Shown here: positions 34,704 to 43,362 of the stretch, one piece after another
Layout of the letters: each line of letters opens with the position of its first letter
How positions within the stretch are numbered: position 1 is the first letter of the stretch
Assembly (NCBI RefSeq): GCF_000469345.1
Contig: NZ_KI271082.1
Coordinates: 1-46,020, forward strand
Reading direction: 5' to 3'
DNA: 46,020 nt
Source: Eubacterium ramulus ATCC 29099
GTDB taxonomy: Bacteria > Bacillota > Clostridia > Lachnospirales > Lachnospiraceae
The notes under the pieces: generated by a model
The model's database searches: none
Told to the model about the DNA's origin: nothing
Seen by the model: the letters and a program-made list of their open reading frames with translations, nothing else
Made by a program: the position numbers and the translations under genes

Positions 34704-34909
34704 ATGAAAAAAAGAAACATTTTCTATCAATGATTTTAGGTTTAGCATTAAGTTTAACAATACTATTTCCATCTTTCGCACAAGCTTCAGAAATTCCTAA
34801 CCAATTACTCTCATCTTACGAATACGATGATACTGTAAATGAGATAGTTCGTAAGCACCTTAATTTCGATAGCATAGATTTCAAAAGGAACAATCATATA
34901 ACAATATAA
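34704..34909 (+). pseudogene. Frameshifted small secreted protein
   Basis: An ATG at 34704 with AAGGAG upstream opens MKKRNIFYQ and stops. If one base is added in the A-run at 34707-34713, the frame continues as a signal peptide (SMILGLALSLTILFPSFAQAS) and a short mature part rich in D, N and K, ending at TAA 34907-34909. An in-frame ATG at 34730 could still start a shorter product. The 3' end forms the arm of a terminator. Either a recent frameshift, a phase-variable A-run or a sequencing error. Function unknown. Confidence 0.6.
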
Positions 34910-34920
34910 TTGTTCCTTTT
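34883..34920 (+). terminator. Terminator overlapping the stop of the secreted-protein remnant
   Basis: AAAAGGAACAAT / ATTGTTCCTTTT (34883-34894, 34909-34920), 14-base loop; the stop codon lies at the loop/arm border. Confidence 0.72.
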
Positions 34921-34943
34921 GAGACAAATATTTTATTTTGAGT

Positions 34944-35261
34944 ATGTTAGAACAATCTTTTTACATTAGGCTATGTATTTACTATATTCTGTTATTTTGT
35001 ACAAATGGTTTTAAAACGAAATTAAAAATAGGGCTTTGGGCATGGCGAATAGGGATTTTCTATATCATTTTTGATACCTTAGCATCCTTTTTCTACTCAG
35101 AAAATATTGCAAATAAATTGTTTCTTCTATTGTCACTTATACATTGTTTGATTATAATGCCCTTTTTTTCACAAAACAGTACCTGTCGTAACTGCGGACA
35201 ACGCAATTATTATCAGCCATTACTTTTTAACAAATGTTGTCATTGTAACATGAAATATTAA
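34944..35261 (+). CDS. Small membrane protein with C-terminal zinc ribbon
   Basis: 105 residues from the ATG at 34944; no good ribosome site is visible, so the start is uncertain. Hydrophobic segments at about residues 8-20, 30-50 and 60-75, then CRNCGQ ... CCHCN, two CXXC pairs that can hold zinc. AT-rich. It follows the frameshifted secreted-peptide gene on the same strand, after a terminator. Not recognised; function unknown. Confidence 0.55.
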   Translation: MLEQSFYIRLCIYYILLFCTNGFKTKLKIGLWAWRIGIFYIIFDTLASFFYSENIANKLFLLLSLIHCLIIMPFFSQNSTCRNCGQRNYYQPLLFNKCCHCNMKY

Positions 35262-35394
35262 TTATCACTCTATCTTCTTTAAGATTACACTAAACTATAG
35301 CACACTTTTGCATAACATAAAAGTTATACTTATATCCAATAAAATAGTGTCTTTTCTTTTTCCTATCGGTTAAAATAAAATCATCAAATACACG

Positions 35395-35419
35395 AAGGTT
35401 CCCATTCAGGTCGAACCTT
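35395..35419 (+). promoter_or_regulatory. Hairpin in the leader of the phloretin-hydrolase-family gene
   Basis: AAGGTTC-N11-GAACCTT perfect interrupted palindrome ending 11 bases before GGAGGAGG. It could be an operator or an mRNA hairpin near the ribosome site. Promoter boxes upstream (35280-35390) are not clear enough to call. Confidence 0.4.
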
Positions 35420-35444
35420 ACCTATTATGGAGGAGGATTTTAAT

Positions 35445-36251
35445 ATGAGCACACCAGGTGTTAAAGTCGGAGTTTCCGAAGAAGAGAAAAAACTTTCTTA
35501 CTACAAATATTATGAGCAGGATTTAGCTCCGGTACCGGCTGAAAAAATCGCTGTTTTACAGGGCGGACCGATCGCTCCAGAAAAATGTATCCCGTTTGAT
35601 GAAAGAAATAAATTCCTGAAAGGTGAAGATGATGAATATGCAAATATCGGTTTCGGCGTAGCTGCAGACGGAACTGCGCTTGTATGTAATACAACTTACA
35701 TGCCGGGTGTTACAGGCGAAATGCTTGACTGGTGGTTCCCATGGCATTCTGTAGGATCTGATCTGCGTTACAAAATCTGGGACCCGGAAGATCACTATTT
35801 TGCAAGAGCATATCCGGCATCTTATGTCGTAGACCCGAACGTACCAATGAACCAGAAAACATGGGGCGTTGATCACTACATCATGGAAGACGTCGGACCG
35901 GGACCGGAATTCTTAAAACTCTGCTTCAAGAGACCAGCCGATTTTGGTTATGATGAAAGCATTATCGGTACTGAAAAATGTGAATCTCTCGTATGTGCAA
36001 TCGGCGAAAGCAGCTGTGCGGCAGCAATGACTCACAAATGGCATCCATACAAAGACGGCGTATTGTTTGAGTCCCGTTTCTGGATTGGATACCGCATCGA
36101 TGAAGAAGGAAACATCGTAAAAGCAATTCCGGAAGGCGTATCTATCCCACCATTCGTACCACAGGGATTATTCGCACACAACATCAAAGAGTTTACAAAC
36201 CTGGCAGCAATTCTGCCAACCTTATATGCAGAAGAGAAAGATACTTTCTAA
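35445..36251 (+). CDS. phy: Phloretin hydrolase / DAPG hydrolase (PhlG) family protein
   Basis: 268 residues from MSTPGVKV, with GGAGGAGG before the ATG; the in-frame ATG at 35427 is part of that site's leader. In PhlG of Pseudomonas fluorescens the zinc ligands are H129, E160, H270 and E274. Here H117 and E148 have exactly the same 31-residue spacing and the C-terminal HNIKE gives H245/E249 with the same i,i+4 spacing. WWFPWHSVGSDLRYKIW and ARAYPASYVVD are strongly family-like. Members cleave a C-C bond next to a carbonyl on a phloroglucinol ring; Eubacterium ramulus Phy splits phloretin to phloroglucinol and phloretate and has about this length. The exact substrate is inferred. Confidence 0.85.
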   Translation: MSTPGVKVGVSEEEKKLSYYKYYEQDLAPVPAEKIAVLQGGPIAPEKCIPFDERNKFLKGEDDEYANIGFGVAADGTALVCNTTYMPGVTGEMLDWWFPWHSVGSDLRYKIWDPEDHYFARAYPASYVVDPNVPMNQKTWGVDHYIMEDVGPGPEFLKLCFKRPADFGYDESIIGTEKCESLVCAIGESSCAAAMTHKWHPYKDGVLFESRFWIGYRIDEEGNIVKAIPEGVSIPPFVPQGLFAHNIKEFTNLAAILPTLYAEEKDTF

Positions 36252-36290
36252 ATACATATAGTATAAATACTTTCAACTTCAGACTAATAT

Positions 36291-36341
36291 AAAAATACAC
36301 GTGGACTGATTGTAATTAATCAATTCACGTGTACTTTTCTT
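36291..36341. terminator. Bidirectional terminator between phy and the anti-sigma gene
   Basis: TACACGTG / CACGTGTA (36296-36303, 36326-36333) with inner TGATT/AATCA pairing, flanked by an A-run and a T-run. Confidence 0.78.
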
Positions 36342-36349
36342 TTATTAAG

Positions 36350-37378
36350 TTACTTTATCAATTCCACTAATTTCTGCAATCCTGCCGGTGTTTGTGACAT
36401 TGCCTTCACCGACTGTCCTGCCAGCGCATCCGCATCTGCTTCCGTTACCGTCAATGTTGTACTTCCATCCGAATTTTCTGTTCCATCCACACAATACTCA
36501 AAGCTGACATAGCCCAGATTGTCCGTTACTGCGATGAGCAGACACCCAAGCTGTTTCATCTCCTGCTGCAACCGTTCCACATTATCAGACGAAGAAATTT
36601 GTACATTCAAAAATGTCCATCCGTAAGGTTCCTCTGACGTCTGCAGCTGTGTACCATAACAAAGTAGCGCCTCGTCGTTGATTCCAAGTACCGCCCGGGC
36701 AGCCTGCACAGACCGCCCATCCGCAGAAATATCCCCCACATATGGATTTCTGCTCTGATACAGATCCGAAACCGTTCCATCAATCAAAATCCCATCATCC
36801 CACAAAATCCGATTTTCCAGAACAACCCTCTTTACCTCTCCGGAACTTTCATACTCCGCCTGAAACTCATTTGTGTGAAACGATGACTTTCGCGTTTCCC
36901 GCAGAGATACCGTCACAATTCCATCCTGCTCCTGAAACGCCACATCTGCCACACCTTTTGTCTGATCCAGCAACACCCCCTGCACCGACACTTTATGATC
37001 TTTCATTACCACATCTGCCTGCACAAACTCTGCCTGCTCCACCTTCTGCCCAATGAGATATGCCTTGCACCAGATTCCTACGCCGGCTGCAATCACAACG
37101 GTCAGTACCGCTGCCAGAATCCGCATCCTGTTTTTCTTTCGAATCTTTTTCAGATAATCTATTTCAGATGGCACTTTGAAATTGGCCTTTTGTTCATTAT
37201 TTATCTCAGACACCTCATCCCCATTCATCGGTTCTCTCATCTCACGATATAATTTTCGACAATTCTCGCAAGTCTTCATATGCTGTTCCACCGCCTGATT
37301 GCTCACATCATTTGTCAGTCCATCCACATAAGATGGAAGCAGATCTCGCACAACTTCACACGTCAGATCATTTTTCAT
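36350..37378 (-). CDS. Zinc-finger anti-sigma factor with one transmembrane helix
   Basis: 342 residues. The N-terminus carries a putative zf-HC2 zinc-binding anti-sigma domain (CEVVRDLLPSYVDG, then H-XXX-C-XX-C in HMKTCENC, residues about 7-42). One transmembrane helix at about 86-107, and an extracytoplasmic domain of about 230 residues of unknown fold. It should hold the ECF sigma factor at the membrane until the outer domain senses a signal. The start overlaps the sigma gene by 11 bases, so both are made in balance. Confidence 0.88.
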   Translation of the reverse strand: MKNDLTCEVVRDLLPSYVDGLTNDVSNQAVEQHMKTCENCRKLYREMREPMNGDEVSEINNEQKANFKVPSEIDYLKKIRKKNRMRILAAVLTVVIAAGVGIWCKAYLIGQKVEQAEFVQADVVMKDHKVSVQGVLLDQTKGVADVAFQEQDGIVTVSLRETRKSSFHTNEFQAEYESSGEVKRVVLENRILWDDGILIDGTVSDLYQSRNPYVGDISADGRSVQAARAVLGINDEALLCYGTQLQTSEEPYGWTFLNVQISSSDNVERLQQEMKQLGCLLIAVTDNLGYVSFEYCVDGTENSDGSTTLTVTEADADALAGQSVKAMSQTPAGLQKLVELIK

Positions 37379-37877
37379 CCTTTTCCAACTCCTTCCTAAG
37401 ATTCGTGCGCGCCCGGAAAAAAGTCACCCGCGCCCAGTTCTCGGTCTTTCCCATAACCTCACCGATTTCCCGGAAAGACAGATTTCCAAACATTCTCAAA
37501 TAAAGCACTTCTCTGCCCGGTTCGGGAAACACATGCAGTTTCTTCAACAGTTCCATCTGCCCGACCTGCTGCATCACTTCCTGCTCTGCCGACATCGCGG
37601 CTTCTGTTATTCCTGCATCGGCAACCATTCGGTCCACGTCTGAACCAGCTTGCATCCGCACATGTTTTTTCATATAGGAAAAATACTGATTTTTTGCAAT
37701 GGCACACAGCCACGTCGTGATCTTGCAGCTTTCATCAAACCGGTCAATGCTTCGTACCGCCTGATAAAACGTCTCCTGCGTCAGTTCTTCCGCCAGATCC
37801 GCATCATGTGTCAACAACATCAGATATTTAAACACCGTCTGCGCATGCTGGCGGTATACAGCATCCATATCCTGCAC
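37368..37877 (-). CDS. ECF-type RNA polymerase sigma factor
   Basis: About 170 residues. Region 2 (AEELTQETFYQAVRSIDRFDE, WLCAIAKNQYFSYMKK) and region 4 (REVLYLRMFGNLSFREIGEVMGKTENWARVTFFRAR) are present and region 3 is absent, as in ECF factors. The start is uncertain: a GTG at 37877 lies 11 bases after GGAGG; an ATG at 37868 is farther. Pairs with the overlapping anti-sigma gene. A specific ECF promoter was not found upstream. Confidence 0.9.
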   Translation of the reverse strand: MQDMDAVYRQHAQTVFKYLMLLTHDADLAEELTQETFYQAVRSIDRFDESCKITTWLCAIAKNQYFSYMKKHVRMQAGSDVDRMVADAGITEAAMSAEQEVMQQVGQMELLKKLHVFPEPGREVLYLRMFGNLSFREIGEVMGKTENWARVTFFRARTNLRKELEKDEK

Positions 37878-37987
37878 CTGCGTTTTTCCCTCCTTTCCGT
37901 TCAAAGTTATTTTATTTGTTAAAAAGCTCACTCAAACAATCTGTATTTTTGTTGTTCTATCTATTAATAGCCATTTTTCCACTTTCG

Positions 37988-38314
37988 TTACAGCAACTTC
38001 TGAATTTCCTGCAAAAAACATGAAAATGCCGGATTTTTATTCTCGTTCCGCCATGCCAGAACCGCCTCATTACAGGAATCCAACACAATATGTTGTAGCG
38101 AAGTATTTTTCATTTCTGCCAGTTTTACCCAGTAAAACGGACATTCGCAATCCGCTTTCGCTACTTGCTCATGAACGCAGTCGCTTTGCGACTTGCGTTC
38201 AAACTTTACATTTTTTACAGAATCTCTGATTGTAAAAATCAGATCTAACTTTCCCGATTCCGCCGCTTTTGTAAAATTTCCTGTTTCCGCCACTGCCAGA
38301 AAACTCTCAATCAT
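37988..38314 (-). pseudogene. Decayed LysR regulator carrying a family A repeat
   Basis: 108-residue open frame with three pieces of a LysR protein: the start of the helix-turn-helix (MIESFLAVAETGNFTKAAE), a piece of the effector domain (GKLDLIFTIRDSV, cf. GQMDLIITLQDRI in the LysR at 43363) and the C-terminal LAWRNENKNPAFSCFLQEI. Between the last two lies a family A repeat (38135-38201) translated as unrelated residues. Two internal segments are deleted, including most of the DNA-binding motif, so it cannot act as a regulator although the frame is open. Confidence 0.8.
38135..38201 (+). repeat. Family A repeat, copy 3 (inside the LysR remnant)
   Basis: Same as 3777-3847 except that one G is missing in the first arm (AAACGGA) and the loop of hairpin 2 is shorter. 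It occupies what should be coding sequence, showing that the element inserts or is left in former genes. Confidence 0.8.
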
Positions 38315-38372
38315 TTCACATCTGATATATTTACATTTTATTATAATTTTCTACCTATTGACCATAAAACCT

Positions 38373-38419
38373 AAATCTGCCGCATGGATTCAAATATATG
38401 AATTCCATGCGGCAGATTT
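38373..38419. terminator. Terminator downstream of the GntP permease
   Basis: Perfect 16-bp arms AAATCTGCCGCATGGA / TCCATGCGGCAGATTT (38373-38388, 38404-38419), loop with further ATTCA/TGAAT pairing. Confidence 0.8.
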
Positions 38420-38468
38420 ATTTGTATAAGAAAATATGTTATCACATAATCTTTTGCCTTTGTTCTCT

Positions 38469-39815
38469 TTATGCAAGACCTGGGAAAATTGTCAGGATCA
38501 AAGCAACGATCAAAGCTGTAATGGTTGTATTTAATACGGTTGTAATAAATACATATTTGTAAGAATCTTTGATCTCAACTTCTGCAATACCTGTTGCAAT
38601 GATAAATCCAGGGTTTGTCGGTAATGTATCCAGTGTCTGGGAAGCAAATACAGATACACGGTGCAAAGCACTCATATTAATACCCATGCTTGCAAATGTC
38701 TCAGACATGTACGGTAAGGTTGCGGACAGACCGGCAGGACCAGATCCGGAAGCACCTGTCAGTAATGCGATTGCAAGTACTACCTTGAATAATGCAGGAC
38801 CGCCCATATGTAACAATCCGTTTGTCAGTACCGGGAAAGCCGGAGATGCTGCTACGACACCACCGATAGCTCCAAGCAAACCAACCTGAAGAACCAGCAT
38901 AGTTGCCTGCTCTCCAACCGGTTTGATCAGTTCTTTCAGACCTGAGAATTTTCCATAATATGGGAAGAAGAAAATCAGGGAAAGGATGATATTGAGCATC
39001 ATACTTACCAAAATGTTCCATCCAAGACCATTGAAGCAGATCAGTGTAACAGCGATTGGGATAATAGACATTACCCAATGTGGTGTCTTCTGTCCTTCCG
39101 GGCGTTTTGGTGCGTTTGGTGCAGCGTCATATACATGTCCTTTTGCAATCTCTTTTTTAGAGATAACATTCATCATCACGATGTTCATGATCAGAACAAC
39201 GGCACCGCCGATAAATCCAGGAACAGCTGCTGCCATCGGAGATGTACCAAGCATCTGAACAGCGATAACGTTCTGATCGGAAGTTGTACCCGGCATGGAA
39301 CATGCAGCGGTTGCAAGTGCTCCTAATACAACACCCGGTCCCATTGCTCTTGGCATTTTTGCTTTTTCAAATAAGTCCATAGCAATCGGGAATAAAATAA
39401 ACATAAGTACAACCGGGTTCATTCCACTGTAAGCAAGTACAGTACCAATTACATAAATTGTAAGAATTGCAAGAACCGGTTTCATAACAACTTGCTGACC
39501 TGCGGCAGCCTGTTTTCTTGCTTTGATTGTGAATAAATCATATAATGCGTTTGCGATGGATAATGCCGCACCACTTGCATTGTACAATGCAGCGATGACA
39601 CATCCCATCAATACTGGTCCAAGCATTGCAGTTACATAATTGCATACGCTTGGTAACATTGTGTCTGTAAATGTTGTCAGCAGATTCATTCCGTTGAACA
39701 ACGCGATCAGCAATGCACACAACGGTGCAAGAATAATTGTGCTGATTCCTTTGTATGCGCCGTAGATCAGTACAGCGACACCAACGATAATGCCTATAAT
39801 ACCTAATGCAGCCAT
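38469..39815 (-). CDS. GntP-family permease
   Basis: 448 residues with about twelve hydrophobic segments; ALYNASGAALSIANAL, YSGMNPVVLMFILFPIAMDLF and GASGSGPAGLSATLPYM are typical of the gluconate/hydroxy-acid GntP family. It probably imports a sugar acid or hydroxy acid with protons. AAGGAGGAGA precedes the ATG. Monocistronic with its own promoter and terminator; no kinase or catabolic gene next to it tells the substrate. Confidence 0.88.
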   Translation of the reverse strand: MAALGIIGIIVGVAVLIYGAYKGISTIILAPLCALLIALFNGMNLLTTFTDTMLPSVCNYVTAMLGPVLMGCVIAALYNASGAALSIANALYDLFTIKARKQAAAGQQVVMKPVLAILTIYVIGTVLAYSGMNPVVLMFILFPIAMDLFEKAKMPRAMGPGVVLGALATAACSMPGTTSDQNVIAVQMLGTSPMAAAVPGFIGGAVVLIMNIVMMNVISKKEIAKGHVYDAAPNAPKRPEGQKTPHWVMSIIPIAVTLICFNGLGWNILVSMMLNIILSLIFFFPYYGKFSGLKELIKPVGEQATMLVLQVGLLGAIGGVVAASPAFPVLTNGLLHMGGPALFKVVLAIALLTGASGSGPAGLSATLPYMSETFASMGINMSALHRVSVFASQTLDTLPTNPGFIIATGIAEVEIKDSYKYVFITTVLNTTITALIVALILTIFPGLA

Positions 39816-39864
39816 TTTTCTTTCTCCTCCTTCAATATTTGAAATTCTCTTTATGACTGCTTAT

Positions 39865-39894
39865 ATTATATTTTATAAACTTTTTATAATCCAA
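39865..39894 (-). promoter_or_regulatory. Promoter of the GntP permease gene
   Basis: Minus strand TTGGAT (39889-39894), 18-base spacer, TATAAT (39865-39870); about 45 bases of leader before the ATG. Confidence 0.72.
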
Positions 39895-39956
39895 TACTTA
39901 ATTTTTTATAAAATCATATCAAAACTGATATATGACTTCCAAAATAAAAATTCACT

Positions 39957-41180
39957 TTACGGTCTGACCTTCCGGTTCACCGGCGTCTCACCTTCAAATA
40001 CAAAAAATTGATAATCCGTGATTTTCTGACCTTTCTGCCATCGAAAATCACTCTGGATACCTTCCAGAAATTCAGAGTTATAAAACCACTGCACCACATC
40101 CGCATTTCCGATAAATTCTTCATAGTTTTCGCTTGTAATCCCAAACTCCTCATAACACTTGCAGATTGCCTGGACCGCATCATAATAATCCGCCACCGGA
40201 CTTGGCATCTGTTCCGCACTTCCGGCATTTAATGTGTCTGTTTCATAATCTTTCAACAGCTGCTGCCACTCTGTTCCTGAATAAAAGGGATCAAATTTAT
40301 TCCAGATAGACACTCCATCCAGCATATTCCCTGCAATTTCAAAAAATTCACTTCCATAAGCAGAAAAAGAAACAGATATTCTTCGGCCTTCCTCTATGCC
40401 ATGCTGTCGCAGCTTTACCAGAATATTGGCACACTCCCGGCCACGGATCAGAAATACATAGCCGTCTGCATTCTCATTCAGCCCCTGGATTGCATAATAG
40501 GAATCATCCATTTCATCCGCTCCGGGCTTCACATCCACGATTTTCAAAATATTCAGACCAAGATCCGACAGCGTATCCTCAAACATCTTTGTGGTATTTT
40601 TCTTGGATTCATCCTGTGACATGGTATACAGTACAATATTTTTGATATCAGGGTTCTGCTGTCCCCACATCCGCACTTCCTCCAGCTCACCATCCTCTGA
40701 ATCACTCATATAAGAAATTCCATACGGTGCCATAAGTTGTCGGGATTCCTCATATGAATAAGCGGCCAGATGGACCGTCCCATTTTTTTCTGCATTTTGT
40801 GCAATATACACTGTCTCCGGTGCATCCACCGGGCCAAGCACTGCAAAAGCAGTCCTGCTGGCACCCTGGTACAGACTCAATGCTTTGCTGTTGTCCGAAC
40901 CGGTATTTTCTGACACGATCCGCACATTACAGCCGTTTACCCCACCATTTTTATTAACCTGAGCTGCAGCATATTCTGCCGCCCAAAGTGCTGATTTTCC
41001 AATAGATTCATACTCGCCACTCTCCTGTGAAAGCACCACGATCGGAAGTTCTCCTGCTTTCAGACACTGCTCAATTTTTTCCTGAAATGCACTCGCCTGC
41101 AGATCCCGCTGCACTGCAGTCCTCGAAAGAAACAGCAGCAGCCCCGCCACAACAAATGCCTGCCATATTTTACGTTTCAT
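39957..41180 (-). CDS. Periplasmic-binding-protein-like receptor (type 1 fold), part of a two-component operon
   Basis: 407 residues from MKRKIWQAF, with GGAGGC upstream and the ATG overlapping the histidine kinase stop by 11 bases. A single N-terminal hydrophobic segment (residues 6-20) without a lipobox cysteine suggests secretion or membrane anchoring. The rest matches branched-chain amino-acid-type binding proteins (ESIGKSALWAAEYAAAQVNKNGGVNG, ADGYVFLIRGRECANILVKLRQ). No permease or ATPase gene is nearby, so it more likely delivers a ligand signal to the adjacent kinase than feeds a transporter. Confidence 0.82.
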   Translation of the reverse strand: MKRKIWQAFVVAGLLLFLSRTAVQRDLQASAFQEKIEQCLKAGELPIVVLSQESGEYESIGKSALWAAEYAAAQVNKNGGVNGCNVRIVSENTGSDNSKALSLYQGASRTAFAVLGPVDAPETVYIAQNAEKNGTVHLAAYSYEESRQLMAPYGISYMSDSEDGELEEVRMWGQQNPDIKNIVLYTMSQDESKKNTTKMFEDTLSDLGLNILKIVDVKPGADEMDDSYYAIQGLNENADGYVFLIRGRECANILVKLRQHGIEEGRRISVSFSAYGSEFFEIAGNMLDGVSIWNKFDPFYSGTEWQQLLKDYETDTLNAGSAEQMPSPVADYYDAVQAICKCYEEFGITSENYEEFIGNADVVQWFYNSEFLEGIQSDFRWQKGQKITDYQFFVFEGETPVNRKVRP

Positions 41181-42582
41181 CTTCACAAGCCTCCAACATG
41201 AACCAGAAACAGGTTCCTTCATTTGGTGTACTTTCTGCCCCAAACGGTGCATGATGCAGCCGCAGGATCTCACTTGCGATATTCAGTCCCACACCCATGC
41301 CTGATTTCTGCCGGTCATTCGGTTTTGCCTGATAAAACCGGTTCCATATATACGGCAGCTTATCCTTTTCAATTCCGATGCCATAATCAATGACTTCCAC
41401 ACGGACACTGCCCTGATACCGCCGTACCAGAATACGTGCCTCCTGTCTTTCCCCGGAAAATTTTACCGCATTGGATGCAAAATTATAAATGACCCGATAA
41501 ATCAGTTTGCGGTCCGCATATACCAACATAGACTCAGGACAATCCATCTTAAATTGAAACTCCGGCTTGTTTGCACACACACTGGACAATACTTCCTCTG
41601 CCACATCTTGAATCGCAAATACAGATGGATGCATTTCCATAGTTCCCGACTGCAGTTTTGCCAGATCCAGTGTGTCACTGATAAAATTCGTCAGCCGGTC
41701 TGTCTCATCCAGGATCATCCGTACGTGTTCTTCCCGCTTTTCCGGAATTTCCCCGGAAAATGCCTCCAGCATCTCCGCATACATTCGGATTACGGTCAAC
41801 GGAGTCTTCATATCGTGACTTACATTTGCTACAAAATCCCGGCGCAAAGCCTCTGTCTTGTTAAACTCCTGTTCCGCCAGCTCTAACGTATCTGCCAGCT
41901 GTCGGGCTTCCAGCGGGCCTTCTCGCATGAACTCTGTCTCATAATCTCCTGCTGCCATCTGTAATGCGCTTTTATTCAGATGACGAAATGGCCGTGCAAA
42001 ATATTCTGCCAGGCAAACCGATAGAATCAATGCCAGGATCAGCACAGTCACCGTTACCAGCAGATAACGGCTGGTGAGCAGCTTCATCAATGCATCCATG
42101 TTTGCCTGGGATCTGCTTACCACCAGTACCTGCCGGGAACCGTTGAGATTTGCCAGTACCACCGCCTGCACCGCCCAGCGGGACGCATGCACCTGATCCT
42201 CCACATAATACTGACAAATACCATCGGAATCGTTTAACCGTTCAAACATCGTTTCATCTGCAATATCCGCCTGTTGCGGTGCTGTCCTCTCTCCCTGATT
42301 ATTAACAGAAAAGACCACCTGCATCGAATTTTCCGACACGATCTGCACAAAATAATCATTCGACTTTGCCAAAAGTGCGATATTCGCCTCAAAATCCGCA
42401 TCTCCATACATATCCCAGATAGACTGTGCTGCCATTTTCAGATCATTTTCCGTCTGTTCCTGATATTTATTTTTTACAGAAAAATGAAGCACCATCCAAA
42501 ACAACAGCGCCATCGCCCCTGCAAGTCCCATAAATCCAAGCCAGAGGCCAAACATCATTTTATGCCTTTTCTTCTGCTTCAA
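41170..42582 (-). CDS. Membrane sensor histidine kinase
   Basis: 470 residues. Two transmembrane helices (about 13-33 and 175-195) flank an extracytoplasmic sensor of about 140 residues; then HAMP, HisKA with the phosphorylated His in FVANVSHDMKTPLTVI, and HATPase with N-box NFASNAVKFSG, G1 DYGIGI and G2 GMGVGLNIA. It overlaps the response regulator by 23 bases and the binding-protein gene by 11. It phosphorylates that regulator in response to an outside signal. Confidence 0.95.
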   Translation of the reverse strand: MKQKKRHKMMFGLWLGFMGLAGAMALLFWMVLHFSVKNKYQEQTENDLKMAAQSIWDMYGDADFEANIALLAKSNDYFVQIVSENSMQVVFSVNNQGERTAPQQADIADETMFERLNDSDGICQYYVEDQVHASRWAVQAVVLANLNGSRQVLVVSRSQANMDALMKLLTSRYLLVTVTVLILALILSVCLAEYFARPFRHLNKSALQMAAGDYETEFMREGPLEARQLADTLELAEQEFNKTEALRRDFVANVSHDMKTPLTVIRMYAEMLEAFSGEIPEKREEHVRMILDETDRLTNFISDTLDLAKLQSGTMEMHPSVFAIQDVAEEVLSSVCANKPEFQFKMDCPESMLVYADRKLIYRVIYNFASNAVKFSGERQEARILVRRYQGSVRVEVIDYGIGIEKDKLPYIWNRFYQAKPNDRQKSGMGVGLNIASEILRLHHAPFGAESTPNEGTCFWFMLEACEDET

Positions 42583-43249
42583 ATTTGTACCCCGCTCCTC
42601 TGTATGTCACAATATATGTCCGATAATCTCCCAGCACATGCCGCAGCATCTTAATCTGTGCATCCACCGTGCGGTCATCTCCCATAAAATCAAAGCCCCA
42701 TACTTTTTCCAGCAGGGCATCCCTTGAAAACACAATGCCTCTATTCCGCACCAGAAAAAACAGCAGATCATACTCCTTAGGGCGCAATTCCACATGCACT
42801 CCGTCTACAAAAACTTCCCTGGCGGAAATATTTACCGTCAGTCCCTGAAATTCATAAATTTCACCCTGTGTTTTCTCTTCCCTTGGTTCATGTCTCATCA
42901 GGATTACATTTACCCGGGCCATCAGTTCCTTAATAGAAAAAGGTTTTACCACATAATCATCAATGCCAGCTTCAAATCCCTGGAGTTTGTCATATTCTTC
43001 TCCTTTTGCAGACAGCATCAGCGCCGGAATATCCTTTATCTCCCGTATTCTCCGATATGCTTCATAACCATCCATCTCCGGCATCATAATGTCCATAATA
43101 ATCAGGTCAAAATCCTGCTGCCGGCACAATTCCAGTGCCTCCCGCCCATTAGCTGCACCTGTCACATCATACCCCTGATATTCCGCAAATTCCCGGATCC
43201 CCATCCGGATTGATATTTCATCATCCACAACCAGTATTCTCTTTTTCAT
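42560..43249 (-). CDS. OmpR-family response regulator
   Basis: 229 residues from MKKRILVVDDE at 43249; the long open frame upstream to 43642 runs through the end of a neighbouring gene and is not used. Receiver domain with DD near residue 10, phosphorylated Asp in IIMDIMMPEMDG, Lys in VVKPFS; C-terminal winged helix (RPKEYDLLFFLVRNRG, DRTVDAQIKMLRHVLG). First gene of the three-gene operon with the kinase and binding protein. Confidence 0.95.
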   Translation of the reverse strand: MKKRILVVDDEISIRMGIREFAEYQGYDVTGAANGREALELCRQQDFDLIIMDIMMPEMDGYEAYRRIREIKDIPALMLSAKGEEYDKLQGFEAGIDDYVVKPFSIKELMARVNVILMRHEPREEKTQGEIYEFQGLTVNISAREVFVDGVHVELRPKEYDLLFFLVRNRGIVFSRDALLEKVWGFDFMGDDRTVDAQIKMLRHVLGDYRTYIVTYRGAGYKFEAEEKA

Positions 43250-43362
43250 ATCTCCTATCCACCTAAATAAAAGCAGTCGACTGTTTTCCAGCCAACTGCC
43301 TCTGATTTTCACAGTAGCACACGGCTTGTTCACTGCCATATCTGCTATCTGTACTATATCGT

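Noticed and set aside
35305-35325. TATAGCAC ... TTGCA, resembling a sigma-54 promoter upstream of the phloretin-hydrolase-family gene
   Set aside because: The essential GG is AG and the distance to GC is one base short; sigma-54 promoters do not tolerate this spacing.
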